A stretch of DNA of 64,000 nt. Origin: Desulfobacterales bacterium (lineage in GTDB: Bacteria > Desulfobacterota > Desulfobacteria > Desulfobacterales > SpSt-501). The DNA lies in contig JAUQXK010000100.1 of the NCBI GenBank assembly GCA_030834695.1, positions 1 through 64,000 on the forward strand. The letters are read 5' to 3'. A model generated the notes under the pieces. The model saw only the letters and a list, made by a program, of their open reading frames with translations, did not search any database and was not told the DNA's origin. Shown here piece by piece: positions 52,803 through 61,204 of the stretch. The translations under genes and the position numbers were made by a program. The stretch's first letter is position 1, and every line of letters starts with the position of its first letter.

Positions 52803-53957
52803 GAGAAAGTCAAGGGCCGCCGCAACCCCGCCTTTTAAGAACGGAATGCCCGCAAGGGAGAGGCCCATCTCGACGCCGCACAGGGTGCCGGCCAGCATCA
52901 AGTCGTTGAAGTCGCCCAAATGCCCGATGCGAAAGACCCGGCCTTTCAACTTCCCCAATCCGGTACCCAGGGCCAGGTCGAATCGTTCCAGAACGAGCTT
53001 CCGGAGCGCATCCGCATCATATCCCTCCGGCATCACCACGGTGGTAAGCGCGGGGCTGTATTCCTCCGGGTTCAGGCAGAGAATCTCGAGCCCCCACGCC
53101 CGGACGGCGCGCCGGGTGGCTTCGGCATGGCGGAGGTGCCGGTTGAAGACATGGTCGAGCCCCTCCTCGATGAGCATCCGCAGGGATTCCCGCAGGCCGT
53201 AGAGCAGGTTCGTCGCCGGGGTGTAAGGGAAAAAACCCGACCGGTTGTCACGAATCATCGCCTCCCAATCCCAGTAGGACCTGGGCAGCCGGGCCGATTG
53301 GGAGGCGTCCAATGCCTTGCGGCTGATCGCATTCAAGCCGAGCCCCGGCGGCAGCATCAGGCCCTTCTGGGAGCAGCCCACGCCCACATCGACGCCCCAC
53401 TCGTCCTGCCGGTAGTCGATCGAGCCGAGCGAAGAGATCGTATCCACCATAAAGAGAGCCGGATGGCCGGCACGGTCGATCGCTTGGCGGATGTCGTCCA
53501 GGCGGCTGGTCACCCCCGTCGAGGTTTCGTTGTGGACGACAGCCACCGCTTTGATCTTCCGGGCCTTGTCGGCAGCCAGCGTCTCCTCCACGACCGCGGG
53601 GTCGACGCCGCGGCGCCAGTCGCCGGGAATGAAATCGACAACGAGGCCGAGTTTCAGGGCTACGGAGCGCCACAGGGCCGCAAAATGGCCGGTCTCAAAC
53701 ATGAGCACCGTATCTCCGGGGGACAGGGTGTTGACCAGGGCGGCTTCCCAGGCCCCGGTCCCGGAGGCGGGATAGACGACCACCGTGCCGGCTGTCTTGA
53801 AAATCTGCTGGAGCCCGTGGAACAGCTCCCGGGCCATTTGGGCAAATTCAGGCCCGCGGTGGTCGATCGTGGCTCGGCTCAGCGCACGGAGAACCCGCTC
53901 GGGCACGTTGGTCGGCCCGGGAATCTGCAGAAAATGCCGTCCGCTCTTAAAGCCCAT
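52791..53957 (-). CDS. class V aminotransferase (serine/alanine-glyoxylate type)
   Basis: 388 aa, GGAGG before the ATG. IPGPTNVPERVLRALS, YPASGTGAWEAALVN, VDTISSLGSIDY and the PLP lysine K198 (GCSQKGLMLPPGLG) are the signature of the AGT/SGAT/PucG group. It transfers an amino group to glyoxylate from serine, alanine or ureidoglycine. The neighbouring nucleobase genes make a purine-degradation role (PucG-like) thinkable, but allantoin genes are absent, and serine-glyoxylate activity fits the glyA and sarcosine genes elsewhere in the window equally well. Confidence 0.88.
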   Translation of the reverse strand: MGFKSGRHFLQIPGPTNVPERVLRALSRATIDHRGPEFAQMARELFHGLQQIFKTAGTVVVYPASGTGAWEAALVNTLSPGDTVLMFETGHFAALWRSVALKLGLVVDFIPGDWRRGVDPAVVEETLAADKARKIKAVAVVHNETSTGVTSRLDDIRQAIDRAGHPALFMVDTISSLGSIDYRQDEWGVDVGVGCSQKGLMLPPGLGLNAISRKALDASQSARLPRSYWDWEAMIRDNRSGFFPYTPATNLLYGLRESLRMLIEEGLDHVFNRHLRHAEATRRAVRAWGLEILCLNPEEYSPALTTVVMPEGYDADALRKLVLERFDLALGTGLGKLKGRVFRIGHLGDFNDLMLAGTLCGVEMGLSLAGIPFLKGGVAAALDFLSGG

Positions 53958-53995
53958 TTTGTACCTCCAAAATAGAATTGTCGTATTAGCGTATT

Positions 53996-55114
53996 GGGGA
54001 CGATGGTGAAAAGTTGACTTATCTGCTTTCGGCAGATCCGCCTATCCATGCTCCCTGAAGAGGGTGCCCGCCAGCTTTTCTGTCAATTCATCCTTACGCC
54101 CGCGTTGCAGGAGCTTGCTGACTGCCGAGGGAGACAAATTCAACCGCAGCGAGACTTCTCTGCCACTGATCCCCAAATATTCAATCGCCAGAAAAGAAAT
54201 GATCGCCCGCGCACGGGCGATCGTCCTCTGCCTGCCAGAACGGCACACATCGGCCAGGGCCAATCCCAGTTGCTTCGCCACACGCTCGCTCAGCGTTTCC
54301 AGCGTCAGCCCTCTCACGCGCGCCAGGGTCTTCTTTTCATATTGCTCCCGAGCCTGCTCTATCACGGATTGGACAAATTGCCCGCTGCCCAAAATACGCT
54401 CATCTCCCATGATCCGCATCCCGGAGTTGCGCAGCGCTTTTATGGCCGACCAGCCGCCGGAAGACCGGATCAGCCCCCCGCCGACTAGATCCGGCCTTCG
54501 TCCTTGAGCCACACCTTCGGCTACAAAGCGCTCATAGGCTGTGCGTGCCTGTCGAAGCCTGCCGCCAAAAAGGCGTAGGACATAGTCAGTGTCCTGCCAC
54601 TCTCGGCCCACTTTGCCCATAAGCGCGCTGTGGCCGCATCGAGAGTAAACTCTGAGCGACTTGACATCCAGGACGGCGCCGGCCCGCAACGGGTTTAAAT
54701 GGATGTAACGCACCAACTCGCGCAGATAGACATCTTCCTCACACAGAATGGATTTGTAACGGTTCTGAAACAGCACACCGTGCCGCCGGTGCCGTCGGTT
54801 GAACTGCTGTGCATAGCCAGTCAGGAGCCGGCGCATGAGGGTGCTGATGGGCACACGCCCAGTCCTCATAAGCATGTGCACATGGTTGCCCATCAGTGCC
54901 CATGCCAGGCAGGGGGTAGAGGATTCTATCAGAAGCCGGCTTAAGCGGGCGAAGAAATTTTCGCAGTCGGTATCATCCCGGAAGATGGCAGTGCGATCGA
55001 TCCCTCGCACGATGATATGGTGAAGGGCGCCGGGCGCGTCGATGCGGGCTCTACGGGGCATGATGTTACATTAACAAAGGTATTTTGATATGTCAATTAT
55101 TCACCATCGTCCCC
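53996..55114. mobile_element. IS200-like/REP-type element with terminal inverted repeats
   Basis: 1119-bp unit bounded by GGGGACGATGGTGAA (53996-54010) and its exact complement (55100-55114); similarity continues inwards (AAGTTGACTTA against TAATTGACATA, giving about 26 bp). It encloses one Y1 transposase gene. No target-site duplication is apparent, as expected for this class. Confidence 0.85.
54042..55061 (-). CDS. Y1 (HUH) transposase, REP-associated type
   Basis: 339 aa. HUH motif with histidine-hydrophobic-histidine in NHVHMLMRTG, Y-containing helix REL-VRYIHLNPLRAG, and the typical start PRRARIDAPGALHHIIVRG. The long C-terminal region, with ISFLAIEYLGISGREVSLRL followed by a short helix-turn-helix-like end, is common in the larger RAYT-like proteins. 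It appears intact, so the element could still move. Confidence 0.92.
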   Translation of the reverse strand: MPRRARIDAPGALHHIIVRGIDRTAIFRDDTDCENFFARLSRLLIESSTPCLAWALMGNHVHMLMRTGRVPISTLMRRLLTGYAQQFNRRHRRHGVLFQNRYKSILCEEDVYLRELVRYIHLNPLRAGAVLDVKSLRVYSRCGHSALMGKVGREWQDTDYVLRLFGGRLRQARTAYERFVAEGVAQGRRPDLVGGGLIRSSGGWSAIKALRNSGMRIMGDERILGSGQFVQSVIEQAREQYEKKTLARVRGLTLETLSERVAKQLGLALADVCRSGRQRTIARARAIISFLAIEYLGISGREVSLRLNLSPSAVSKLLQRGRKDELTEKLAGTLFREHG

Positions 55115-55258
55115 TTATTTGGCTTCTTTGTGAACCGCAATGATGGGGCGGTAATTCTGCTGGATCTGCTTCTCTCGCAGGGAGAGGGAGGCTATGAAAG
55201 GTACATCGAAGCCTTTTTCGATCGACATGCGCAGGTTATAGGTTTTTTCGATGGACAT
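55115..55258 (-). pseudogene. truncated N-terminus of a DNA-methylase-like protein
   Basis: The frame encodes MSIEKTYNLR then MSIEKGFDVPFIASLSLREK and QIQQNYRPIIAVHK, and ends three codons later at a TAA abutting the transposon edge. From memory this reads like the start of large adenine-specific DNA methylases (DUF1156-like), in which AVHK is followed by WFARRPG. If so, only the first 40 or so residues remain. The MSIEK segment is duplicated in tandem (55211-55227 and 55240-55257 in DNA). The family match is from recall and needs a search. Confidence 0.4.
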
Positions 55259-55280
55259 GCAATGCAACATGAAAATAGGG

Positions 55281-56267
55281 CTATGATGAAGATATCGCGG
55301 AGCGGCTGACGACGTGGCAGGCGACCCAGTGGTAGGGGGACAACTCCAGCAGGGGCGGCTCCTCCTTGCTGCAGATGCCCTCCGCATACGGGCAGCGGGT
55401 GCGGAAGTGGCAGCCGGAGGGCGGGTTGATCGGGCTGGGGACATCGCCCTTCAAGACGATCTGTTTGCGTTCGACGGTCGGGTCCGGGAGGGGGACGGCG
55501 GAGAGCAGGGCTTCGGTGTAGGGGTGCAGCGGCTGGCGGAAAAGCTCCTGGGTCCAGGCCGTTTCGACGATCTTGCCCAGGTACATCACGGCCACGCGGC
55601 TGGAGATGTGTTTGACGACGCTCAGGTCGTGGGCGATGAAGAGATAGGTCAGTTTGAATTTAGCCTGCAGGTCTTCCAGCAGATTGATCACCTGGGCCTG
55701 GATGGAGACGTCCAGGGCCGAGACCGGCTCGTCGCACACGATCAGTTTGGGGTTCAGCGCCAGCGCCCGCGCGATGCCGATGCGCTGACGCTGGCCGCCG
55801 GAGAATTCATGCGGGTAGCGGGTGCTGTAAAACGGCTCCATTCCGACGGTCTGGAGCAGGTGCGTGACGCGTTCCTCGATCTCCTTGCCTCCGGCCGCTC
55901 GATGAATCAGCAGCGGCTCGCCGATGATTTCGCCGATGGTCATGCGCGGGTTGAGCGAAGCGTAAGGGTCCTGGAAGATGATCTGCATGTTCCGACGCAG
56001 GGCGCGCAGCTCGGCGCCGGTGACGGGGGCGATGTCCCGGCCCTCGAATAGGATCTCGCCGGCCGTGGGTTCGAGCAGCTTGACGATCAAACGACCGGCC
56101 GTTGTCTTGCCGCAGCCGGATTCACCCACCAGCCCCAGGATCTCACCCTTGGCGATCGAAAAGCTGATGCCGTCGACGGCTTGCACCTGTCCGGCAACCC
56201 GGGACAGGATGCCCTTGCGGATCGGGAAGTGCTTCTTCAGATTTTTGACTTCGACCAGATTCGGCAT
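55281..56267 (-). CDS. oppF: oligopeptide/dipeptide ABC importer ATPase (OppF/DppF)
   Basis: 328 aa from the ATG at 56267 (a TTG at 56288 is possible but overlaps a transposon-end fragment). Walker A GESGCGKT, signature [16 protein letters not shown], Walker [14 protein letters not shown], and the oligopeptide-specific C-terminal domain with [20 protein letters not shown] (4Fe-4S-type cysteines). It is the last gene of the peptide importer operon. Confidence 0.93.
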   Translation of the reverse strand: MPNLVEVKNLKKHFPIRKGILSRVAGQVQAVDGISFSIAKGEILGLVGESGCGKTTAGRLIVKLLEPTAGEILFEGRDIAPVTGAELRALRRNMQIIFQDPYASLNPRMTIGEIIGEPLLIHRAAGGKEIEERVTHLLQTVGMEPFYSTRYPHEFSGGQRQRIGIARALALNPKLIVCDEPVSALDVSIQAQVINLLEDLQAKFKLTYLFIAHDLSVVKHISSRVAVMYLGKIVETAWTQELFRQPLHPYTEALLSAVPLPDPTVERKQIVLKGDVPSPINPPSGCHFRTRCPYAEGICSKEEPPLLELSPYHWVACHVVSRSAISSS

Positions 56268-56283
56268 GCAATGCTCTTGCAGA

Positions 56284-56297
56284 GTCAATTATTCACC
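56284..56297. repeat. 14-nt copy of the transposon end between oppD and oppF
   Basis: GTCAATTATTCACC, identical to the right terminal repeat of the element at 53996-55114 (positions 55092-55105 region). It lies in the 54-bp gap between oppD and oppF and could be a relic of an insertion or excision. Confidence 0.5.
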
Positions 56298-56321
56298 GCC
56301 CGCTGCGCTTGAGGCGAACTT

Positions 56322-57323
56322 TCAGCTCTTAGTAAAATGACCCATTCTATCCGGATCATGCATGAAACAGCGTACCCGGTGGCGTTCCGAAATCGAGATC
56401 AGCTGCGGTTCGTCCGTGCGGCAGAAATCCAGGGCATGCTTGCAGCGCGGGTGGAACCGGCAGCCGGGCGGAAACTCCAGGGGGTTCGGCACCATGCCCG
56501 AGACCACCTCCAGGCGGCGCTTCTTGGTGTCCGTCAGGCGAGGGATCGAGTTGTAAAGCGCCTGGGTGTAGGGGTGGGCGGGCGACTTGAAGATGGTGAC
56601 CACGTCCGCGTACTCGACCGCTTTGCCGGCGTAGGCCACGACCACGTCCTCGGCGGTTTCGGCGATCACCCCCAGATCGTGGGTGATCATCAGGACGGCC
56701 ATGCCGATCTCCTGCTTGATGCGCTTGATCAGGGCCAGGATTTGGGCCTGGATGGTGACATCCAGGGCCGTGGTCGGCTCGTCGGCGATCAGCAGCTTGG
56801 GCCGGCAGGACAGCGCCATGGCGATCATGGCGCGCTGGCGCATCCCGCCGGAGAGTTGGTGGGGATACTCGTCCACGCGTTTGGCCGGGGATGGGATGCC
56901 TACCAGGTCGAGCATCTCAATAGCCGTCTGTCGCGCGCGCGACTTATCCACACCCTGGTGCAGCAGGATCGGCTCCATGATCTGGTCGCCGATGGTGAAC
57001 ACGGGGTTCAAGGAGGTCATGGGCTCCTGGAAGATCATGGAGATTTCGTTGCCGCGGATCTTCTTGATTTCCTCCTTGTTTTTCTTGAGCAGGTCTTGGC
57101 CCTCGAAGATAATCTCGCCGCTGATGATGTTGCCGGGCGGCATCGGGATCAGCTGCAGGATGGAAAGGGCGGAGACGCTTTTGCCGCAGCCGGATTCGCC
57201 GATCATCCCTAGAGTCTTGCCCTTGCGGATGATGAAATCCATGCCGTCAACCGCCTGGGACACGCCCTCGTCCAGGAAGAAGTAGGTCTTCAAGTTGTTG
57301 ACTTCCAGCAGGATGTCGCTCAC
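56322..57323 (-). CDS. oppD: oligopeptide/dipeptide ABC importer ATPase (OppD/DppD)
   Basis: 333 aa, GTG start at 57323. Walker A GESGCGKS, signature LSGGMRQRAMIAMALS, Walker B LLIADEPTTALDV, and the C-terminal oligopeptide domain with FHPRCKHALDFCRTDEPQL. It pairs with OppF as the heterodimeric ATPase. Confidence 0.93.
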   Translation of the reverse strand: MSDILLEVNNLKTYFFLDEGVSQAVDGMDFIIRKGKTLGMIGESGCGKSVSALSILQLIPMPPGNIISGEIIFEGQDLLKKNKEEIKKIRGNEISMIFQEPMTSLNPVFTIGDQIMEPILLHQGVDKSRARQTAIEMLDLVGIPSPAKRVDEYPHQLSGGMRQRAMIAMALSCRPKLLIADEPTTALDVTIQAQILALIKRIKQEIGMAVLMITHDLGVIAETAEDVVVAYAGKAVEYADVVTIFKSPAHPYTQALYNSIPRLTDTKKRRLEVVSGMVPNPLEFPPGCRFHPRCKHALDFCRTDEPQLISISERHRVRCFMHDPDRMGHFTKS

Positions 57324-57326
57324 AGG

Positions 57327-58181
57327 TCAGATGCCCCTCAGGCGCGGGTCGACCATGTCCCGCACCCCGTCGCCCAGCATATTGAAGGCCAGAATCGTGA
57401 CGAGGATGCAAAGCCCGGAGTAGACCGAGATCCCCGGCGCATTGATCAGCACATCCACCCCCTCACGGATCATGTTGCCCCAGGTGGGGGTCGGCGGCTG
57501 GACCCCCAGCCCGATGAACGCCAGGTTCGCTTCCAGTCGGATGGCCACGCCCACCCACAGGGTCGCGGCTACCAAAAGTTCGCCGAAAATGTTGGGGAAG
57601 ATGTGCTTGAAGATGATCCGCCGGTCGCGGGCGCCGATCGATTGGGCGGCCAGCACGAATTCCCGTTCGCGCATGGAGAGCAGCGCGCTGTGGGCCATGC
57701 GCGCGAACCCCGGGGTCATGACGATGCCGAGGGTGATGACCAGGTTGACCAGGGTGGCGCCGAGCGCGGCCGTGATGGCTACGGCCAGGATCAGGTCCGG
57801 GAAGCTCATCACCACGTCGATGCCGCGCATGATCAGGGTCTCCACCCGGCCGCGGTAGTAGCCCGCGATCATGCCCAGGGCCGTTCCGGCGATCATCCCG
57901 ATCAGCACGGAGGCGAACCCGATCACGAGCGAGATGCGGCTGCCCCAGATCAGGCGCGAGAGCACGTCCCGGCCGAAGTCGTCCGTTCCCAGCCAGTGTT
58001 CTTGATTGCCCGGTTCGAGCCGGAAGATCGGGTCCTGGTCCAGCGGGTCGTAGGGCGCAATCCAGGGCGCGAAGATGGCCGTCATAAAAATCAAGACGGC
58101 GATCGCCGCTCCCGCGATGGCCGTGCGGTTCCTGAGAAACGCCAGCCACATGCGCTGGCTCTGGGAGATTTCTTTACGCAT
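57327..58181 (-). CDS. oppC: oligopeptide/dipeptide ABC importer permease (OppC/DppC)
   Basis: 284 aa, six membrane segments. HWLGTDDFGRDVLSRLIWGS and the EAA loop (REREFVLAAQSIGARDRRII) are typical of DppC/OppC. The gap to oppD is 3 bp. Confidence 0.93.
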   Translation of the reverse strand: MRKEISQSQRMWLAFLRNRTAIAGAAIAVLIFMTAIFAPWIAPYDPLDQDPIFRLEPGNQEHWLGTDDFGRDVLSRLIWGSRISLVIGFASVLIGMIAGTALGMIAGYYRGRVETLIMRGIDVVMSFPDLILAVAITAALGATLVNLVITLGIVMTPGFARMAHSALLSMREREFVLAAQSIGARDRRIIFKHIFPNIFGELLVAATLWVGVAIRLEANLAFIGLGVQPPTPTWGNMIREGVDVLINAPGISVYSGLCILVTILAFNMLGDGVRDMVDPRLRGI

Positions 58182-58190
58182 GGGGTAAAG

Positions 58191-58363
58191 CCAAAGGGTC
58201 CAAGGGGTCGAGGGGCCAAGGGTTCAAGTGAAAAAAATCAAACCATTCCCTCTCCCAGGCCTCGATCCTTGTTGTTCGAATTAGATAAGGACAGATATTC
58301 ATATTTCTCTTTGGTCTTCCGCCAAGGGCGGCTTACAGACTAACCCTCGAACCCTTGACCCCT
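58191..58363. repeat. TCAAGGGG-type dispersed repeat (oppC-oppB gap)
   Basis: Left part 58191-58230 (CCAAGGGGTCGAGGGGCC and TTCAAGTG), right part 58342-58363 (CTCGAACCCTTGACCCCT) in inverted orientation. Same family as 35917, 59385 and 63631. Confidence 0.65.
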
Positions 58364-58366
58364 AAT

Positions 58367-59308
58367 TTAGTTGTACTTGATCCGCGGGTCCACCAGCCCA
58401 TACGCCAGTTCCGTGATCAGGTTGAACGCCACCACCAGAAAGGCATAGAAAACCATCACCGACTGCAGGGTCGTGTAATCGCGCTGCTTGATGGCCCCGA
58501 CCAGAAGTTTGCCGAGGCCCGGCCGGGAGAAAACGATCTCCACCATCACCGAGGAGCCGATCAGAACGACCACGTAAAGTCCGCCCAGGGCGACGATGGG
58601 GATCAGGGCGTTGCGCAGCACGTGCTTGTAGAGAATCTTGCGGTCGGAAAGGCCTTTTGAGTGCGCGGTGCGGACGTAATCCTCGCGCATGATGTCCAGG
58701 ATCGATGAGCGGGTCATGCGCGTGACGTAGGCCGTCATCATCATGCCGAGGGCCAGCGCCGGAAGCGCCACGTGCGTCAGGTTGTCTTCCAGGTCCCAAA
58801 ATTCTCCGCCCCCCACCACGGGGAAGATTCTCAATTTTACGGAAAACACCAGGATCAAAAGAATCCCCAAGTAAAAGGCCGGCACCGAAAGCCCCAAGAG
58901 AGAAAACACGCGGTTGAAATAGTCCACGAAGCTGTTGCGCCGCACGGCGGCCGAGATGCCCAGGGGGATGCCGAACAGGTAGCCTAAAAAGACCGCTAGA
59001 AACGTCAGCTCCAGGGTGAAGGGGACGACACTGGCGATCTGGGCGGCCACCGGAAAGCCGCTGATGATGGAGGTCCCCAGGTCTCCCCGGCAGAGGCTTC
59101 CCAGAAACTTCAAATACTGCAGCCAGAGGGGATCGTTCAGGCCCATCTTGGCGCGCAGGGCGTCAACGGCTTCCTTGCTGGCCTGGTCGCCTAAAGCCGC
59201 CACCGCCGGATCGCCCGGCAGGACCCGCACCACCACGAATACCAGGGTGAGCACGACCAGCAGGATGGGGACGCTGATCAGAATCCGGCGCATGGCGTAT
59301 TGGAACAT
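58367..59308 (-). CDS. oppB: oligopeptide/dipeptide ABC importer permease (OppB/DppB)
   Basis: 313 aa, six membrane segments. RILISVPILLVVLTLVFVVV at the N-terminus and the EAA loop MREDYVRTAHSKGLSDRKIL are DppB signatures. It is separated from oppA by a 171-bp gap with an inverted repeat. Confidence 0.93.
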   Translation of the reverse strand: MFQYAMRRILISVPILLVVLTLVFVVVRVLPGDPAVAALGDQASKEAVDALRAKMGLNDPLWLQYLKFLGSLCRGDLGTSIISGFPVAAQIASVVPFTLELTFLAVFLGYLFGIPLGISAAVRRNSFVDYFNRVFSLLGLSVPAFYLGILLILVFSVKLRIFPVVGGGEFWDLEDNLTHVALPALALGMMMTAYVTRMTRSSILDIMREDYVRTAHSKGLSDRKILYKHVLRNALIPIVALGGLYVVVLIGSSVMVEIVFSRPGLGKLLVGAIKQRDYTTLQSVMVFYAFLVVAFNLITELAYGLVDPRIKYN

Positions 59309-59384
59309 GGGCGGCTATCCGAATAGATCCATATTAGGGCGGCGCCGAACGTGCGCTTGAACCGCTATTCCCAGGAAAGCGCGG

Positions 59385-59476
59385 CTCAAGGATTCAGAGT
59401 TCAGGGTTCAAGCGCGGAGGGCTTTGACGCAGCCCTCAGACCCCCTGAACCCCGAACCCTGGGCACCTTGGACCCT
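59385..59476. repeat. TCAAGGGG-type dispersed repeat with hairpin (oppB-oppA gap)
   Basis: It includes CAGGGTTC (59402-59409) pairing with GAACCCTG (59454-59461), and an inner GAGGGCT/AGCCCTC stem (59417-59423 and 59431-59437). It sits just past the oppA stop codon, where binding-protein operons often have a stabilising hairpin. Confidence 0.65.
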
Positions 59477-59479
59477 TCC

Positions 59480-61126
59480 TTATTTATGCGCCAGAATCTT
59501 GGTCTTCTCCGTGATCTGCGGCGAATAGGTCTGCCAGGACCATTCCAGCGGATACCCCAGGTCGACGTAGGACTTCTGGGGGAAGGTGTACTTCAGCCGG
59601 ATGACGGGGACCGCCACCACGTCCTTCAGGATCTGGATCTGGGCCTCCTTCCACAGGGCTTCCTGCTTCGCGGCGTTGAGCTCCAGGCGAGCCTGTTCGA
59701 TCAGCGGATCGACCGAGTCAACCTTGCCGTCGCCGTTGGCATCCACGAGCCCGTAGTGTGAAAAATTGGTGATGGGCTTCTTGCCTTTCTGGACAACGGA
59801 GTCGGAATGATAGAACTGGGTCAAGAAGACATCTTCGTTCGGCCGCCAGGAGGCGTAGTAGACGATGGGGCTCGCGTTCTCGCGGATCTTGCTGTGGAAC
59901 GAGGCGTGGTCCACCACCTTGAGCTGCATGTCGATGCCGGCCTTGCGCACCAGGGCCTGGATCGCCACCATCGGCTTCTGGTAGCTGCTGGACATCTCGC
60001 TGATGATCACCTCGGTCTTGAAGCCGTTCGGAAATCCGGCCTCGGCGAGCAGCTTCTTGGCCAACTCGATGTTGTTGTCAAAGACCAGGCCGGCCTTGAG
60101 CGCCTCGTCCTTGGTCAGGGCGCCCAGCGCGGGGGGGGAAAGCGCCGGGGAATAGATCGGTACTGCCAGGCTCTTGCCCATGAAGTTGGCGATGACGTCT
60201 CTTGAAAGCGCGTAGGAGAAGGCCTTGCGGACCCGCAGGTCGTTGAAGGGCGGGATGCTCATGTTGAAATAGAGCATCTGGGTTTCGCACGGGCCGAAGG
60301 TCGGCGCTTTCACCTCTTTGAAGGTGGAGACCTTTTCGATCCACTTGTCTTCCTTCAACCCTTCGATGATGTGCAGTTCGCCGGTCTGCAGCCCGAACTC
60401 GCGCGAGCTGACATCCGGCATGAAGCGTGCCGTGACTTTCTTTAGAACCGGGGCCCCGCGGAAGTATTTGGGATTGGCGGCGAACACCACTTTCTGGCGC
60501 GGTTCGTAGGATTCGAACTTGAAGGGACCGGTGCCGACCGGGTTGGTCTTGAACCAATCCTCACCCTTGCTCTCGAGCGCTTTTTTGGAAACGATGAAGC
60601 CGCCCGCGTAGTTGGCGAACTTGGCCAGGAAAAGAGGGTCGGAAATCGGCTTGTCGATGGTAATCTTGACCGTGGCGGGGTCGACCGCGTCGACGCTGAT
60701 CCCGCCGTAGTCGCCGGCGTAAGCGGAGGTATCCTTGTTGGCGGCGCGCTTCAACGAGAAAACGACGTCCTCCGAAGTCAGCTCGTAGCCGTTGGGGTTC
60801 CCCGCGTAGGGATGGAAGAAAACCCCCTTGCGCAGCTTGAAGGTCCACGTCTTCTTGTCTGCGGACACGGTCCAGGACTCGGCGAGGTCCGGTTCTAGTT
60901 TGACCTGGTTGCCCGGCGGGTAGCGCACCAGGGCGTTGAACATCATGTCGACGATGGCGCGGTCGGCGGTTGCCGCGGCGCGATGGGGATCGAGGCTCTT
61001 GAGGTCACCGGCATCGAAAGCGATGCTCAATGACTGGTCCTTGGCGGGGTCTGCGGCGCCTGCCAAACCCCAGAGCAGCCCGATCATAAAAACGGACACC
61101 AACAGTACGTGCGCGAGTCTTTTCAT
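59480..61126 (-). CDS. oppA: oligopeptide/dipeptide-binding protein (OppA/DppA, SBP family 5)
   Basis: 548 aa, AAGGAGG before the ATG, signal peptide about residues 1-25 (ending GAADPA). LSIAFDAGDLKSLDPHRAAA, PDLAESWTVSADKKTWTFKL and GTGPFKFESYEPRQKVVFAA are hallmarks of SBP family 5. The ligand is probably a di- or oligopeptide or N-methylated amine compound; the regulator and divergent sarcosine oxidase genes hint at the latter (inference). Confidence 0.93.
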   Translation of the reverse strand: MKRLAHVLLVSVFMIGLLWGLAGAADPAKDQSLSIAFDAGDLKSLDPHRAAATADRAIVDMMFNALVRYPPGNQVKLEPDLAESWTVSADKKTWTFKLRKGVFFHPYAGNPNGYELTSEDVVFSLKRAANKDTSAYAGDYGGISVDAVDPATVKITIDKPISDPLFLAKFANYAGGFIVSKKALESKGEDWFKTNPVGTGPFKFESYEPRQKVVFAANPKYFRGAPVLKKVTARFMPDVSSREFGLQTGELHIIEGLKEDKWIEKVSTFKEVKAPTFGPCETQMLYFNMSIPPFNDLRVRKAFSYALSRDVIANFMGKSLAVPIYSPALSPPALGALTKDEALKAGLVFDNNIELAKKLLAEAGFPNGFKTEVIISEMSSSYQKPMVAIQALVRKAGIDMQLKVVDHASFHSKIRENASPIVYYASWRPNEDVFLTQFYHSDSVVQKGKKPITNFSHYGLVDANGDGKVDSVDPLIEQARLELNAAKQEALWKEAQIQILKDVVAVPVIRLKYTFPQKSYVDLGYPLEWSWQTYSPQITEKTKILAHK

Positions 61127-61204
61127 GATGCCGACCTCCTTGAAAGCGTTTGGGTTGATTGCGCGGGCGGCCAGGCCAACGGGCAGACGGCCCTACCCCA
61201 CGTG

